From Chloroflexota bacterium (GTDB lineage: Bacteria > Chloroflexota > Anaerolineae > Anaerolineales > Villigracilaceae): 64,000 nt of DNA. Positions within the stretch are counted from its first letter, which is position 1. Each line of letters starts with the position of its first letter. Of this stretch, positions 53,182 through 63,534 are shown piece by piece. The stretch spans positions 62,001 through 126,000 of the forward strand of contig JACAET010000024.1 in assembly GCA_013388685.1 (NCBI GenBank). The letters are read 5' to 3'. The notes beneath the pieces are model-generated. The model did no database searches and had not been told where the DNA came from. It saw only the letters and a program-made list of their open reading frames with translations. The position numbers were made by a program, and so were the translations under genes.

Positions 53182-55821
53182 ATGTCCAAAGTAAACAACC
53201 TGCTTGCCCAAATGACCCTCGAGGAAAAAATCTCCCTACTTGCCGGCGCCGACCTGTGGCACAGCGTCCCCGTGCCGCGGCTGGGGATCCCGCAATTCAA
53301 AGTCACCGACGGACCCAACGGCGCGCGCGGCGCATGGGGCAGCATGGCGCCGCCCTCTGTGGCAACGCCCGTTGGCATCGCCCTCGGCGCTACATGGAAT
53401 CCCGCGCTTGTCGAAAAGATCGGCAACGTGCTGGCGGACGAACTCGAAGCCAAGGGGGCGCACATCCTGCTCGCTCCCACCGTCAACATCCACCGCACGC
53501 CCATTGCCGGGCGCAACTTCGAATGTTATTCCGAAGACCCGTTTCTGAGCGGCATGATCGCATCCGCCTACATCAAAGGCATTCAGGATCAAGGCAAAGG
53601 CGCGTGTATCAAGCATTTCGTCGCCAACGACCAGGAACACGAACGCACCTCCATCAGTTCCGAAGTGGACGAGCGCGCCCTGCGCGAAATTTACCTCGAA
53701 CCATTCCGCCTGGCGATTCGTACTTCCAAGCCGTGGGCGGTGATGTCTGCCTACAACCGCGTCAACGGCACGTATGCCTGCCAGAACGATCACACGCTGA
53801 AGGACATCCTCAAAGGCGAATGGGGTTTCGAAGGCATTGTCATGTCCGATTGGTTTGGAACGTACGATGCAGGCGTCACCGCGGGCGGACTCGACCTCGA
53901 GATGCCCGGTCCCGCGCGCTGGATGTCTGCTGAGGCGGTGAAAAAGGCGCTCGATAACGGAAGCCTCACCGAAGACAGCCTGAACGATAAAGTCCGCCGT
54001 CTGCTTGAGGTCATCGAAAAGGCGGGGCTCTTCGACAAGCCCGAACTGCAAAAGGAACGAGGGGACGATAAACCCCAGCACCGCCGGATCATGCGTGAGG
54101 CAGCGCGTGAAGCGATTGTCCTGTTGAAGAACGAAAAACGATTGCTTCCGCTCAGGAAGGTCAGGTCTATCGCGGTCATCGGTCCCTATGCGGCGACGGC
54201 GCAAATCCTCGGCGGCGGTAGTTCATCGGTGACGCCGCATTACGCCGTCTCGCCGTTCGAGGGGATCAAGGCTCGCGCGGGCAACAAGGTCAAAGTGGAG
54301 ACCGCGCCCGGATGCCATATCTACAAAACCCTGCCCGCCCCCGCCCCCGAAACTTTATCCACTGCAGACGGGCGCATCGGACTCAGCCTGAGCCTGTTCA
54401 ACGGAACCGAATGTTCCGGCGCCCCCGCCTACACCGAAGTAACGACGCGCCTCCAGCATGGTTGGTTCGATAAATCCGTGCCGAATGTAAATCAGGAATC
54501 GTTTTCCATGCGCATGGAGGGTTTCTTCACGCCCAAGGAATCGGGCGTACACACACTGGCGCTCGGCGGCGTAGGCTGGTGCAAATTGTATCTCGATGAA
54601 AAACTCGTTGTGGATCACTCGCACGATTTGGACATGGGCAAACAGGTCTTCGCCGAAGTGGAACTCGAAGGCGGCAACGCCTACGCCCTCAAACTGGAGT
54701 ATTACTGGAAGGGCGACCCGCGCTGGCGTTCGGTGAGCCTCGGACATCAACCTCCGCAACCGCTCGACCTGATCGGCGAGGCGGTGAAACTTGCCCAAAA
54801 AGCGGATGTGGTGGTGGTAGTGGCTGGCTTGAATGGCGAATGGGAATCCGAAGGCTTCGACCGCGTGGATATGAAACTGCCCGGCGAACAGGATAAACTC
54901 ATCCGCAAGATCGCCAGGGCAAACAAGAATACCGTTGTCGTCCTGAATACCGGTTCTCCGGTCGAAATGCCGTGGATCGAAAAAGTGCCTGCCGTGCTCC
55001 AACTCTGGTACGATGGTCAGGAACAGGGCAACGCGCTGGCAGACGTATTATTCGGGGATGTCAGTCCTTCGGGCAAATTGCCCACCACCTTCCCCGTCCG
55101 TTTGGAGGACAATCCCGCCTATATCAATTATCCCGGCGAGAACGGCAGGGTGCGCTACGGTGAAGGTATCTTCGTCGGGTATCGTTATTATGACAAGAAA
55201 AAACTCGATCCGCTTTTTCCCTTCGGTCATGGGCTTTCATACACCACATTCCAATACAGCAATTTGCGTCTGAGCGCGACGTCCATCACACCGAACGACA
55301 CGCTCAAAGTCAAAGTGGATGTGACCAACACGGGCCGGGTTGCGGGGAGTGAAATCGTGCAGCTCTACGTACGCGATATCGAATCCTCGTTTGCGCGACC
55401 CGAAAAGGAACTCAAAGGATTTGCGAAGATCGAACTCAAGCCGAAACAAAAGAAGACCGTCACATTCACGCTCGACCGCGAAGCCTTCTGGTATTTCGAC
55501 ACAGCCAAAAACGACTGGAACACGGAAGCGGGCGAATTCGAGATCCTTGTCGGCGCATCCAGCCGGGATATTCGCCTGCGGCAACAGGTCAACCTCCTCG
55601 CACCGAAAACAAGCCGCCTTCATACTGGCATGTCTTTGAGAGCCCTGCTGGCGGACGAAACAGGAAAGGCTGTGCTGGCTCGCTACTTTGGTGAATGGCT
55701 GGAGAATCCCCTGCTCGAACAGGGGATGGAAATGACCCTCGATCAACTCTCGAACATTGTGCCTGACCTGTTGACTCCGGCGCTTCTTGAAACGATCAAC
55801 AGGGAACTCGCTCAGAATTAA
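53182..55821 (+). CDS. Glycoside hydrolase family 3 with PA14 insert (beta-glucosidase-like)
   Basis: An 879-residue GH3 enzyme. The N-terminal barrel has the nucleophile motif [12 protein letters not shown] (D223) and [13 protein letters not shown]. The second domain (from about 310) is interrupted at about residues 400-530 by a PA14-type beta domain ([30 protein letters not shown]). A fibronectin III-like domain (about 700-800) and a helical tail complete it. PA14-bearing GH3s are mostly beta-glucosidases; the insert shapes the active site. There is no signal peptide, so it acts inside the cell. A beta-N-acetylglucosaminidase role is less likely from the architecture. Confidence 0.92.
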   Translation: MSKVNNLLAQMTLEEKISLLAGADLWHSVPVPRLGIPQFKVTDGPNGARGAWGSMAPPSVATPVGIALGATWNPALVEKIGNVLADELEAKGAHILLAPTVNIHRTPIAGRNFECYSEDPFLSGMIASAYIKGIQDQGKGACIKHFVANDQEHERTSISSEVDERALREIYLEPFRLAIRTSKPWAVMSAYNRVNGTYACQNDHTLKDILKGEWGFEGIVMSDWFGTYDAGVTAGGLDLEMPGPARWMSAEAVKKALDNGSLTEDSLNDKVRRLLEVIEKAGLFDKPELQKERGDDKPQHRRIMREAAREAIVLLKNEKRLLPLRKVRSIAVIGPYAATAQILGGGSSSVTPHYAVSPFEGIKARAGNKVKVETAPGCHIYKTLPAPAPETLSTADGRIGLSLSLFNGTECSGAPAYTEVTTRLQHGWFDKSVPNVNQESFSMRMEGFFTPKESGVHTLALGGVGWCKLYLDEKLVVDHSHDLDMGKQVFAEVELEGGNAYALKLEYYWKGDPRWRSVSLGHQPPQPLDLIGEAVKLAQKADVVVVVAGLNGEWESEGFDRVDMKLPGEQDKLIRKIARANKNTVVVLNTGSPVEMPWIEKVPAVLQLWYDGQEQGNALADVLFGDVSPSGKLPTTFPVRLEDNPAYINYPGENGRVRYGEGIFVGYRYYDKKKLDPLFPFGHGLSYTTFQYSNLRLSATSITPNDTLKVKVDVTNTGRVAGSEIVQLYVRDIESSFARPEKELKGFAKIELKPKQKKTVTFTLDREAFWYFDTAKNDWNTEAGEFEILVGASSRDIRLRQQVNLLAPKTSRLHTGMSLRALLADETGKAVLARYFGEWLENPLLEQGMEMTLDQLSNIVPDLLTPALLETINRELAQN

Positions 55822-55831
55822 GGACCTCCAC

Positions 55832-58357
55832 GTGAAATTCGGCTACTTTGACGACACGGCGCGCGAATACGTTATCACGCAACCCGATACACCCCTGCCG
55901 TGGATCAACTACCTCGGCAGTGAAGCCTACTTCGGTCTCATCTCGAACACGGCGGGAGGCTACTCGTTCTACAAAGACGCCCGCCTGCGCCGCCTCACGC
56001 GCTACCGTTACAACAACGCTCCGCTCGACATGGGCGGTCGCTACCTTTACCTGCGCGACAACCTCACGGGCAAATACTGGTCGCCCACCTGGATGCCGAC
56101 ACGGACCCAACTCGATGCGTACGAGTGCCGCCACGGGCAGGGATACACGATCATCCAATCCAAACTGAATGGGATTCAATTCCATGCCCGCTACTTTGTC
56201 CCACTTGGGGCATCGCTCGAAATCTGGCAGGTGACCCTGACGAACGAGAGCGGTTCGGACTCCGACCTCAGCCTGTTTTCCGCCATCGAATTTTGCCTGT
56301 GGGATGCCAACGACGATGCCACCAACTTCCAGCGCAACTACTCCATCGGGCAGGTGGAAGTAGAGTTGCCCTCTCCTGTTGGGAGAGGGGCTAGGGGTGA
56401 GAGCGAATACCCTGTCATCTACCACAAAACCGAATACCGCGAACGCCGCGACCACTTCGCCTACTTCGCCTGTTCCGAACCGCTGGCTGGCTGCGATACG
56501 GTCCGCGAGGATTTCCTGGGGAAATATCGAGGCTGGGATTCGCCTCAGGTGGTTGAATCGGGCCAATCGTCGAACACCGAAGCGCACGGCTGGCAGCCGA
56601 TCGGCTCGCATCATGTCAAAGTCCGATTGAAAGCGGGCAAATCAAAGCAGATCATTTTCATCCTGGGCTATCAGGAAAATCCCAAAGATGACAAGTTCGA
56701 CCCGCCCGATTCGCAAATCATCAACAAGAAACGCGCGAAAACTGCGCTCGAAAAATATCTGCAGCCTGAAAACGCCGACAACGCCTTTGAAAACCTGCGC
56801 GAGGACTGGACGGAGTTGCTGGGTAAACTCCAGGTGACCACTCCGGACGAACACACTAACCGCATGGTCAACATCTGGAACGCCTACCAGTGCATGGTGA
56901 CGTTCAACATGAGCCGCTCGGCTTCGTACTTCGAGAGCGGCATCGGGCGCGGCATGGGCTTTCGCGACTCGAACCAGGATTTGCTCGGTTTCGTCCATAT
57001 GATCCCCGAACGCGCCCGCGAACGGATACTGGACATCTCCGCCACGCAACTCAAGAACGGCGGCGCGTTCCACCAATACCAACCTCTCACCAAGCGCGGC
57101 AACAATGACGTCGGCTCGGGATTCAATGATGATCCGCTGTGGCTGGTGTTGGGCGTCGCGGCATACATCAAGGAGACGGGCGATTGGTCCGTTCTGGAGG
57201 AGCAGGTGCAATATGAAAACGAAGAGGGGACGGAGAGTCCGCTGTATGAGCATCTGCAACGCGCCATCCAGTATACGCTCGACAGGCTGGGACCGAACCA
57301 CCTGCCCCTCATCGGCCGCGCAGACTGGAACGACTGCCTGAACTTGAACTGTTTTTCCGACACGCCGGGTCAATCCTTTCAGACGACGACGAACAAGGAC
57401 GGCAAGGTGGCGGAGAGCGTGTTCATCGCGGGGCTGTTCGTGCTGGCATGCGGTGAAATGAAGGGATTGGCGGAACATTTTGCCGAACGTCACAGGTCGA
57501 ACGTCGAGAAGTGGACGTTTGACCTGCGACCTGCGTCGTTTTATGCGGATGCTGCGCGTGAAATGGAGGCAACGATTTGGAAAGCAGGCTGGGACGGCGA
57601 ATGGTTCCGCCGCGCCTATGATGATTACGGTCGAGTGCTCGGGTCGAAGGAGAACAAGGAGGGAAAAATCTTCATCGAGCCGCAGGGGATTTGCGTCATG
57701 GCAGGACTCGGCGTAGAGAATGGCAACGCGGTCAAGGCGTTGGATTCCGTGGAAAAACATCTCGCCACACCGCATGGAATCATTTTGCAGCAGCCCGCCT
57801 TCAGTCAGTATTACCTGCATCTGGGCGAGATTTCATCTTATCCGCCTGGGTATAAGGAGAATGCGGGCATCTTCTGTCATACCAATCCGTGGATCATGAT
57901 TGCGGAAACGGCAGTCGGGCGCGGAGACAAGGCGTTCGAGTATTACCCGCGCATCAATCCGTCGGCGCGGGAGGGGATCAGCGAACTGCACAAGTGCGAA
58001 CCGTACGTCTATGCCCAGATGATCGCGGGGCGCGACGCGGCGACTCACGGCGAAGCGAAGAACTCGTGGCTGACAGGCACCGCCGCATGGAATTATGTTG
58101 CCATCACGCAACACATCCTGGGCGTAAAGCCGACATGGGATGGATTGCAGGTCGAGCCGGTCATCCCGTCGGCGTGGATGGGGTTCGAGATGGCGCGCAA
58201 TTTTCGGGGAGTCCGATACGAGATTTCTGTCAGGCGCGAGGGCGCGGGGAGCGAGGTCGCGCTCGAGGTGGATGGAAAGCCCATCGAGGGGACGATCATC
58301 CCATTGCCTGCTGAAGATGTAAAAACTGTAAAGGTAAAGGCTGTCATTCGGTCATGA
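55832..58357 (+). CDS. Glycoside phosphorylase family 94 (cellobiose/chitobiose phosphorylase-like)
   Basis: An 841-residue GH94 enzyme that splits a beta-linked disaccharide with phosphate to give a sugar 1-phosphate. The start is GTG at 55832 ([15 protein letters not shown]), the usual family N-terminus, preceded by AAGGA. The catalytic region is [11 protein letters not shown], with the general acid in DWND (498-501). [19 protein letters not shown] and [16 protein letters not shown] are also typical. Residues 180-191 ([12 protein letters not shown]) appear to be an in-frame repeat insertion. Cellobiose or N,N'-diacetylchitobiose may be the substrate; GH18, ChbG and the kinase nearby favour the latter but do not prove it. 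Confidence 0.93.
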   Translation: MKFGYFDDTAREYVITQPDTPLPWINYLGSEAYFGLISNTAGGYSFYKDARLRRLTRYRYNNAPLDMGGRYLYLRDNLTGKYWSPTWMPTRTQLDAYECRHGQGYTIIQSKLNGIQFHARYFVPLGASLEIWQVTLTNESGSDSDLSLFSAIEFCLWDANDDATNFQRNYSIGQVEVELPSPVGRGARGESEYPVIYHKTEYRERRDHFAYFACSEPLAGCDTVREDFLGKYRGWDSPQVVESGQSSNTEAHGWQPIGSHHVKVRLKAGKSKQIIFILGYQENPKDDKFDPPDSQIINKKRAKTALEKYLQPENADNAFENLREDWTELLGKLQVTTPDEHTNRMVNIWNAYQCMVTFNMSRSASYFESGIGRGMGFRDSNQDLLGFVHMIPERARERILDISATQLKNGGAFHQYQPLTKRGNNDVGSGFNDDPLWLVLGVAAYIKETGDWSVLEEQVQYENEEGTESPLYEHLQRAIQYTLDRLGPNHLPLIGRADWNDCLNLNCFSDTPGQSFQTTTNKDGKVAESVFIAGLFVLACGEMKGLAEHFAERHRSNVEKWTFDLRPASFYADAAREMEATIWKAGWDGEWFRRAYDDYGRVLGSKENKEGKIFIEPQGICVMAGLGVENGNAVKALDSVEKHLATPHGIILQQPAFSQYYLHLGEISSYPPGYKENAGIFCHTNPWIMIAETAVGRGDKAFEYYPRINPSAREGISELHKCEPYVYAQMIAGRDAATHGEAKNSWLTGTAAWNYVAITQHILGVKPTWDGLQVEPVIPSAWMGFEMARNFRGVRYEISVRREGAGSEVALEVDGKPIEGTIIPLPAEDVKTVKVKAVIRS
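56369..56403 (+). repeat. Palindromic repeat sequence inside the GH94 gene
   Basis: CCCTCTCC-TGTT-GGGAGAGGGG followed by CTAGGGGTGAGAG, 35 bases within the coding sequence. It has the form of a small dispersed repeat common between genes in many genomes and contributes 12 in-frame residues to the protein. Confidence 0.55.
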
Positions 58358-59418
58358 AGAGAAAATTGATTTTGGTTTTAACCGCGTTTGCGGTGACGTT
58401 GGCGGGATGCGGCGGGGGGCAGGTCGTGAACGAGGTCACGCCGACGCCGTTCCCCACGCCCGTGCGTTCGACATTCACGGTTCAGCGCGGCGATATGGTG
58501 GTGGAGGCAAAACTGAGCGGGCGCGTCTCGCCGCTGGCGTTGCACACCGTTTACTTTCAGATCGGCGGACAGGTGCGCGAAGTGTTGGTGAACGCGGGCG
58601 ATGTGGTGACGGGGGGGCAACTGCTCGGCGAACTGGACAAGGCGCGCGAACTGCGCGCGAACGCAAACGAGACGCAGCGCATCATTCGCCGCGCGCAAAT
58701 CAACCTTGAAATCGAAAAGTTGACGCTCGAACAGTACGAGGCGGAAAACCGCCCGTCCTACGAAATCGAAATCCAAAAACTCAAAGTGGAACTGGCGCAG
58801 ATGGAATTCGACGCGTTGATGGAAAACTTGGGCATCGACCCGAACGCGGCTATGACCGACGAACTCGAGGCGCAGGTGGCGCAGGCACGCGCCTTCGCGC
58901 CGGCTGATGGTACGATCATTGCCGCGGTGACCATCGGACGCAACGTCAGCCCGACCACGCCTGCCTTCGTGCTGGGCAACCCGAATCAACTGGAGGTGGT
59001 TGCCGACCTGCCCCCAGGCGACGAGCAGGTGCGTGAAATGTACGAAGGTATGCCGGTGGTGGTGACGGTGGATGCCAAAGCGGGCGTGGAATTGACGGGC
59101 ACGATCCGCCAGTTACCTTCGCCGTACGGGACGGGCGCGAGCGATGAGCGCGTCGTCCGCATCATTCTGGATGCCGCGCCTTCGGCGGACACGTATCAAT
59201 CGGGCGATAAAGTGACCGTGACCTTAATTCTCGCCAGCAAGGACGATGTGTTATGGCTTCCGCCTGCGGCGATCCGTTCGGCGGGCGGACGTACATTCGT
59301 TATTGTGAACAGCGACAGCGGGCCCCAGCGCGTGGATATCGAAATCGGCTTGCAGACGCGCGACAGGGTGGAGATCGTCTCGGGTCTGACGGAAGGTCAG
59401 GTGGTGGTTGGACCGTAA
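58354..59418 (+). CDS. RND/MacA-type periplasmic adaptor lipoprotein
   Basis: A 354-residue membrane-fusion-type protein. The signal peptide ends in the lipobox LAGC (C19). A lipoyl-like half ([32 protein letters not shown]) begins near residue 50, a coiled-coil hairpin rich in Glu/Leu/Gln spans about 95-150, and beta-barrel regions follow. Such adaptors link an ABC or RND inner-membrane pump to export. It precedes a FtsX-type permease and two ATPases, so it belongs to a MacAB-like exporter. Its ATG overlaps the GH94 stop by four bases. Confidence 0.88.
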   Translation: MKRKLILVLTAFAVTLAGCGGGQVVNEVTPTPFPTPVRSTFTVQRGDMVVEAKLSGRVSPLALHTVYFQIGGQVREVLVNAGDVVTGGQLLGELDKARELRANANETQRIIRRAQINLEIEKLTLEQYEAENRPSYEIEIQKLKVELAQMEFDALMENLGIDPNAAMTDELEAQVAQARAFAPADGTIIAAVTIGRNVSPTTPAFVLGNPNQLEVVADLPPGDEQVREMYEGMPVVVTVDAKAGVELTGTIRQLPSPYGTGASDERVVRIILDAAPSADTYQSGDKVTVTLILASKDDVLWLPPAAIRSAGGRTFVIVNSDSGPQRVDIEIGLQTRDRVEIVSGLTEGQVVVGP

Positions 59419-59424
59419 ACCTTT

Positions 59425-59520
59425 CCGTCCTTGCGAAGGCGGTGCTCTTCCGCCCGAAGCAATCTCCTGCATCGTGTTGGAGATTGCTTCATCGCCCTTC
59501 GGGCTCCTCGCAATGACGGA
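59425..59520 (+). repeat. Dispersed GAAGCAATCTCC-type inverted repeat
   Basis: CCGTCCTTGCGAAGG at the start and CTCGCAATGACGG at the end are imperfect inverted arms. GAAGCAATCTCC (59457-59468) and GGAGATTGCTTC (59479-59490) form a perfect 12-bp inner pair. It fills the gap between adaptor and permease genes and has no coding potential. Confidence 0.7.
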
Positions 59521-59534
59521 ATAAGTATTTTTTT

Positions 59535-62447
59535 ATGACCTTCCCCTCCTCCCTCCTCTCCTTCGCCCTGCTCCTCTGGGCAACGGGACAGATCGCCTTC
59601 AAGCGACTGCTCACGCAGCGCTTTCTCAGTCTCGCCGCCGTTGCGGGATTGATGATCGCTTCGGCCTTCATCCTGAGCGTGCCGCTGTATGCCGACGCGA
59701 CTTACTTCCGTTTGTTGCGCGAGGAATTGCTGGCAGGACGTGAAAACGAATTGACCCAAAAACCCGTGGATTACGCGCCGTTGAACTTCGTCTTCGAACT
59801 GAAAGCCGCAGGGCGGGATAGTCCGCAGTGGAAGAATGTCGTCGAGGTGGATGAGTATCTTTCCGATGCGGCGCTGCGCACGGTCGGACTGCCCGTCACG
59901 CAGCTTGTCCGCCGCTTCCGCACGGATGGGTATTTCATGTATCCGCCGCGCGATCCGAACAACCCCGGCACGCAATACCCGCTGACCACCGCCAACCTGG
60001 CATTCATCACGCCGCTGGAGGAAACCGTGACCCTCGTGGATGGAGCCATGCCTCAGCCGTTCGTATCCCTGCTCCGTGAAGGGGATGTGATCGAAGCGAT
60101 GGCGAACGAAAACCTCGCCGCTGAATTCGGCGTGCAGGTTGGCGACACGTATTCCCTCCGCACCGATAGCGGACAGATCCCCGTCCTCATCGTCGGCTTG
60201 TGGCGACCCATTGACCCGCTCGCGCCGTATTGGGACGTGAAAAGGGACACCTGGCTGATTGTCCACGAAGAGACGTACGCGGGCGTCGTCAGCGACCGCG
60301 TGGACGATGAACTCATCAGTTCGATCTGGGCGATGACCGCCGACGGTTCCTCGCTCCATGCGGGCGATGTTCCGGCGCTGGAGGAACGTATCCGCTCCAT
60401 TGAGAATCAAGCCGCGACGCTCCTCGAAAACACGAACCTGATCGCCTCTCCGCTCGACGCGCTCAACCGCTACAACGCCAGCGCGCCGACGCTCACCTAT
60501 CTGCTGTTCGCGTTCAGCGTGCCCATTTTGAGTCTGATCCTGGCGTTCATCGGTCTGGTGGCGGGGTTGTTCGTCGGTCAGCAGCGCGGCGAGATGGCGA
60601 TCTTGCGCAGCCGCGGGGCGAGCGCGTGGCAGGTCGTCGGCATATCGTTATCTCAGGGCGTCATCCTCGGCGCGGTCGCGCTGGCGGGCGGCGTCCTGCT
60701 CGGCACCTGGATCACACACTCCATCGGCAGGGCGCGCAGTTTCCTCGATTTCCGCGCGGCGGGCGGCTTGCGCGTGGATGTTACGCTGCAGGCGCTCGGT
60801 TATGGTCTGCTCGGCATCGCGGTCATCCTGCTCATTCAAGTGCTCCTGCCCACGCTGAGCGCGGCGGCGAACACCATCGTCACCTACAAACAGGAACGCG
60901 CCCGTACCCTCGGCACTCCCTGGTGGCAGCGCTTCTATCTGGACGTGCTCCTGCTCATCCCTGCGGGGTATGGGTTTTGGCAACTGCTTGGGCAGTCGCG
61001 CCAGGCTTTGCAGGGGACGGAGGCGGTTCCCGATCCGTTGCAGAATCCTCTGCTGTTGCTTGTCCCTGCGTTGGGGATTTTCTCCGCCGCTCTCTTCACG
61101 CTTCGGCTTGTTCCCCGTTTCATGGACCTTGTTTCCCGGCTGTTGAATCCCACCAAGAGCGTCGGTATGTTGATGGCGGCGCGTTATCTGGCGCGCACTC
61201 CCGCGTTCTATAATGCGCCGCTTGTGTTGCTCGTGCTCACACTGGGACTCTCCGCCTTCACCGCCTCGCTGGCGCGCACGCTCGATTCGCAACTCGATAA
61301 ACAGATGCGCTACGAAGTCGGCGCGGACATGAACCTGTATGAACTTGGCACGACGTTCAACGAGAACACGCAAAATCCTGTGTACACCTTCGCGCCTGTG
61401 GAAGCCCACCTGAGCATCCCCGAAGTGACCGCCGCCACGCGCGTCGGGCGGTATAAGTTCACCGCCATCACGGGAGCGGGCGCATTGAACGGAACGTTCC
61501 TCGCCATTGACCGCCTGACCTTCCCCTCCGCCGCGTACTGGCAGCGCGACTTTGCCTCCGAGCAACTCGGCGAGCTGATGAACGGACTCGCCGCCAACCC
61601 GACGGGGATTCTCGTCCCCGCGAGTTTGCTGGCGGAGCAAAAACTCGAAGTCGGCGATACGATCAAAGTTTCGGTGACGACGGGCGTGGCGGGACAATCC
61701 ATTTTGCTCGACGCGCCCATCGTCGGCGCATTCGACCTCTTTCCCACCTGGTACCCCGAAAGCGGGACGCTGATCGTGGGCAATCTCGAAGAGTTGTTCC
61801 TGCGCGCGGGAGCGGAATATCCGTATGAGGTCTGGCTGGATACGACCGATAACGCCGACCCCGAATCCATTGCGTACGCGGTGCGCGGTTTCAGCATCCT
61901 GCTCGACCAGCAGGCGGATCCATCCAAACTCGTGCAGGACGGGTTGAACACGTTCGTGCGCGAATGGTCGTCGGCGGAACTCAACATCATCGCCGAGCAG
62001 CGCCGACCTGAACGACAGGGCTTGTTCGGCTTGCTTTCGGTGGGATTCGTCTCATCCGCATTATTGACCGTGTTGGGCTTTTTGCTCTACGCATTATTCT
62101 CTTTCCGACGCCGCTTTATCGAGATGGGTATGTTGCGCGCGATTGGCTTGTCCATCAACCAGATGACTTCACTCCTCGCGGCGGAACTGGCATTTCTGGT
62201 TTTATTGGGCATCGGTGTGGGGACGGCGCTGGGTGTATTCGCCAGCCGCCTGTTCGTTCCGTTCTTGCAGATCGGCGCGAGCGCGCAATCGCAGTATCCG
62301 CCGTTCCAGATCCAGATCGCGTGGCTGTCCATTGTGCAGATTTACATCCTGTTTGCCATTCTGTTCTTTGCGGCATTGGGCGCGCTGTCCGCGCTGCTGG
62401 TGCGGATGAAGATCTTCCAGGCGATCAAACTTGGAGAGACGACGTAG
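59535..62447 (+). CDS. FtsX/MacB-type ABC transporter permease
   Basis: A 970-residue permease with two FtsX-type halves. The first has an N-terminal helix, a large extracytoplasmic domain (about residues 45-310), then three to four helices including GLVAGLFVGQQRGEMAILRSRGASAWQVVG. The second repeats the plan, with a helix near 560-580, an extracytoplasmic domain about 590-825, and final helices with FRRRFIEMGMLRAIGLSINQMT. Such duplicated permeases occur in MacB/LolCE-like systems that act on lipoproteins, peptides or toxic compounds. The cargo is unknown. ATPase genes follow. Confidence 0.88.
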   Translation: MTFPSSLLSFALLLWATGQIAFKRLLTQRFLSLAAVAGLMIASAFILSVPLYADATYFRLLREELLAGRENELTQKPVDYAPLNFVFELKAAGRDSPQWKNVVEVDEYLSDAALRTVGLPVTQLVRRFRTDGYFMYPPRDPNNPGTQYPLTTANLAFITPLEETVTLVDGAMPQPFVSLLREGDVIEAMANENLAAEFGVQVGDTYSLRTDSGQIPVLIVGLWRPIDPLAPYWDVKRDTWLIVHEETYAGVVSDRVDDELISSIWAMTADGSSLHAGDVPALEERIRSIENQAATLLENTNLIASPLDALNRYNASAPTLTYLLFAFSVPILSLILAFIGLVAGLFVGQQRGEMAILRSRGASAWQVVGISLSQGVILGAVALAGGVLLGTWITHSIGRARSFLDFRAAGGLRVDVTLQALGYGLLGIAVILLIQVLLPTLSAAANTIVTYKQERARTLGTPWWQRFYLDVLLLIPAGYGFWQLLGQSRQALQGTEAVPDPLQNPLLLLVPALGIFSAALFTLRLVPRFMDLVSRLLNPTKSVGMLMAARYLARTPAFYNAPLVLLVLTLGLSAFTASLARTLDSQLDKQMRYEVGADMNLYELGTTFNENTQNPVYTFAPVEAHLSIPEVTAATRVGRYKFTAITGAGALNGTFLAIDRLTFPSAAYWQRDFASEQLGELMNGLAANPTGILVPASLLAEQKLEVGDTIKVSVTTGVAGQSILLDAPIVGAFDLFPTWYPESGTLIVGNLEELFLRAGAEYPYEVWLDTTDNADPESIAYAVRGFSILLDQQADPSKLVQDGLNTFVREWSSAELNIIAEQRRPERQGLFGLLSVGFVSSALLTVLGFLLYALFSFRRRFIEMGMLRAIGLSINQMTSLLAAELAFLVLLGIGVGTALGVFASRLFVPFLQIGASAQSQYPPFQIQIAWLSIVQIYILFAILFFAALGALSALLVRMKIFQAIKLGETT

Positions 62448-62450
62448 GCT

Positions 62451-62517
62451 TGTCACCCTGAGCGTTAGCGAAAGGTCTCTGCCACTGTGTAAGAGACTCT
62501 TCACCCAGAGTGACAGG
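62451..62517 (+). repeat. Dispersed TGTCACCCTGAGCG repeat, copy 2
   Basis: Begins TGTCACCCTGAGCG and ends CAGAGTGACA, an inverse of its own start, with AGGTCTCT and AGAGACTCTTC inside. It shares these blocks and their order with 42591-42674. It lies in the gap between permease and ATPase genes. Confidence 0.7.
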
Positions 62518-62526
62518 ATTGTGAAC

Positions 62527-63534
62527 ATGACCGAACCTTTGATCATATGTGAAAATCTCGTAAAGATATACAGCCTGCACCAGGAGGGCGGCGCCACGGT
62601 GGAAGTGCAGGCGTTGCAGGGACTCGACCTGACCGTGGATGACGGCGAGATGCTGGGCATTGTCGGCGCGAGCGGGAGCGGTAAATCCACGCTGTTGAAC
62701 GTGCTCGGCGGGTTGGATCGTCCCACCGGCGGGCGCGCGCTCGTCAGCAAAAAGGATCTGGGTCGCATGAGCGAACGCGCCCTCGATGAATATCGCCGCG
62801 AGCAGGTCGGCTTTGTCTGGCAACAGGGCGCGCGCAACCTCATCCCGTATCTGACCGCGGCGGAGAACATCGAACTGCCGCTCACGCTTTCGGGTCAGGT
62901 CGGCAGGTCGGCGCGGGCACGCGCGCTGGAATTGCTCGAGCTCGTCGATTTGCGCGAGCGCATGGGGCATCGCATGGAGGAACTCTCGGGCGGCGAGCAG
63001 CAACGCGTCGCCATCGGAATCGCCCTGGCGAACAACCCCGGTCTTTTACTGGCGGATGAGCCGACAGGCGAACTGGACACGGTGACCGCGCAGACCGTCT
63101 ACGATCTGTTGCGCGATCTGAACAAACGCCTCGGACTCACGATGGTGATTGTTTCGCACGACCCGGGCATTGCGCGCCACGTGGACCGCGTCGTCCAGGT
63201 CCGCGATGGGAAACTGGCGAGCGAGACCGTCCGCGTGCAGCGTTCGGACGGCGGGGAGCATCACGTCGAGTTGGGAGTGCTGGATGCGGCGGGACGCGTG
63301 CAATTGCCGCGTGAGTATCTCGAACAGTTCGACATCAAACGCCGCGTGTTGATCGAAACCACGCGGGAGGGCATCCTCATCCGCAAACCGGATGGGAGTC
63401 AGCATCAGGGCGAACACAGCAGTTTGTCGGGCGGACAGGTCGAAGTCGAGGAAGAAGCGATGCAAGTCCCATCCGGGTTGAGTCGGTTTTGGGAGAGTGT
63501 GAGGTCGGTGATGAGGAAAGGGATCGGGCGATGA
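62527..63534 (+). CDS. ABC transporter ATPase, MacB/LolD type
   Basis: A 335-residue ATPase. Walker A is GASGSGKSTLLNVLGGLDRPT, the signature LSGGEQQRVAIGIALANNP, Walker B LLADEPTGELD and the switch IVSHD. This matches the FtsE/LolD/MacB ATPases that pair with FtsX-type permeases. A C-terminal extension of about 100 residues beyond the ATPase core is unusual for this family. The start at 62527 (MTEPLIICENL) is chosen; the open frame upstream runs through a repeat. Its stop overlaps the next ATPase start (ATGA). Confidence 0.92.
   Translation: MTEPLIICENLVKIYSLHQEGGATVEVQALQGLDLTVDDGEMLGIVGASGSGKSTLLNVLGGLDRPTGGRALVSKKDLGRMSERALDEYRREQVGFVWQQGARNLIPYLTAAENIELPLTLSGQVGRSARARALELLELVDLRERMGHRMEELSGGEQQRVAIGIALANNPGLLLADEPTGELDTVTAQTVYDLLRDLNKRLGLTMVIVSHDPGIARHVDRVVQVRDGKLASETVRVQRSDGGEHHVELGVLDAAGRVQLPREYLEQFDIKRRVLIETTREGILIRKPDGSQHQGEHSSLSGGQVEVEEEAMQVPSGLSRFWESVRSVMRKGIGR

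Noticed and set aside
52683..53933. A 416-codon plus-strand frame across the ChbG-GH3 junction
   Set aside because: It is in another frame than two well-supported enzymes, is Arg/His/Pro-rich, and has no motif.
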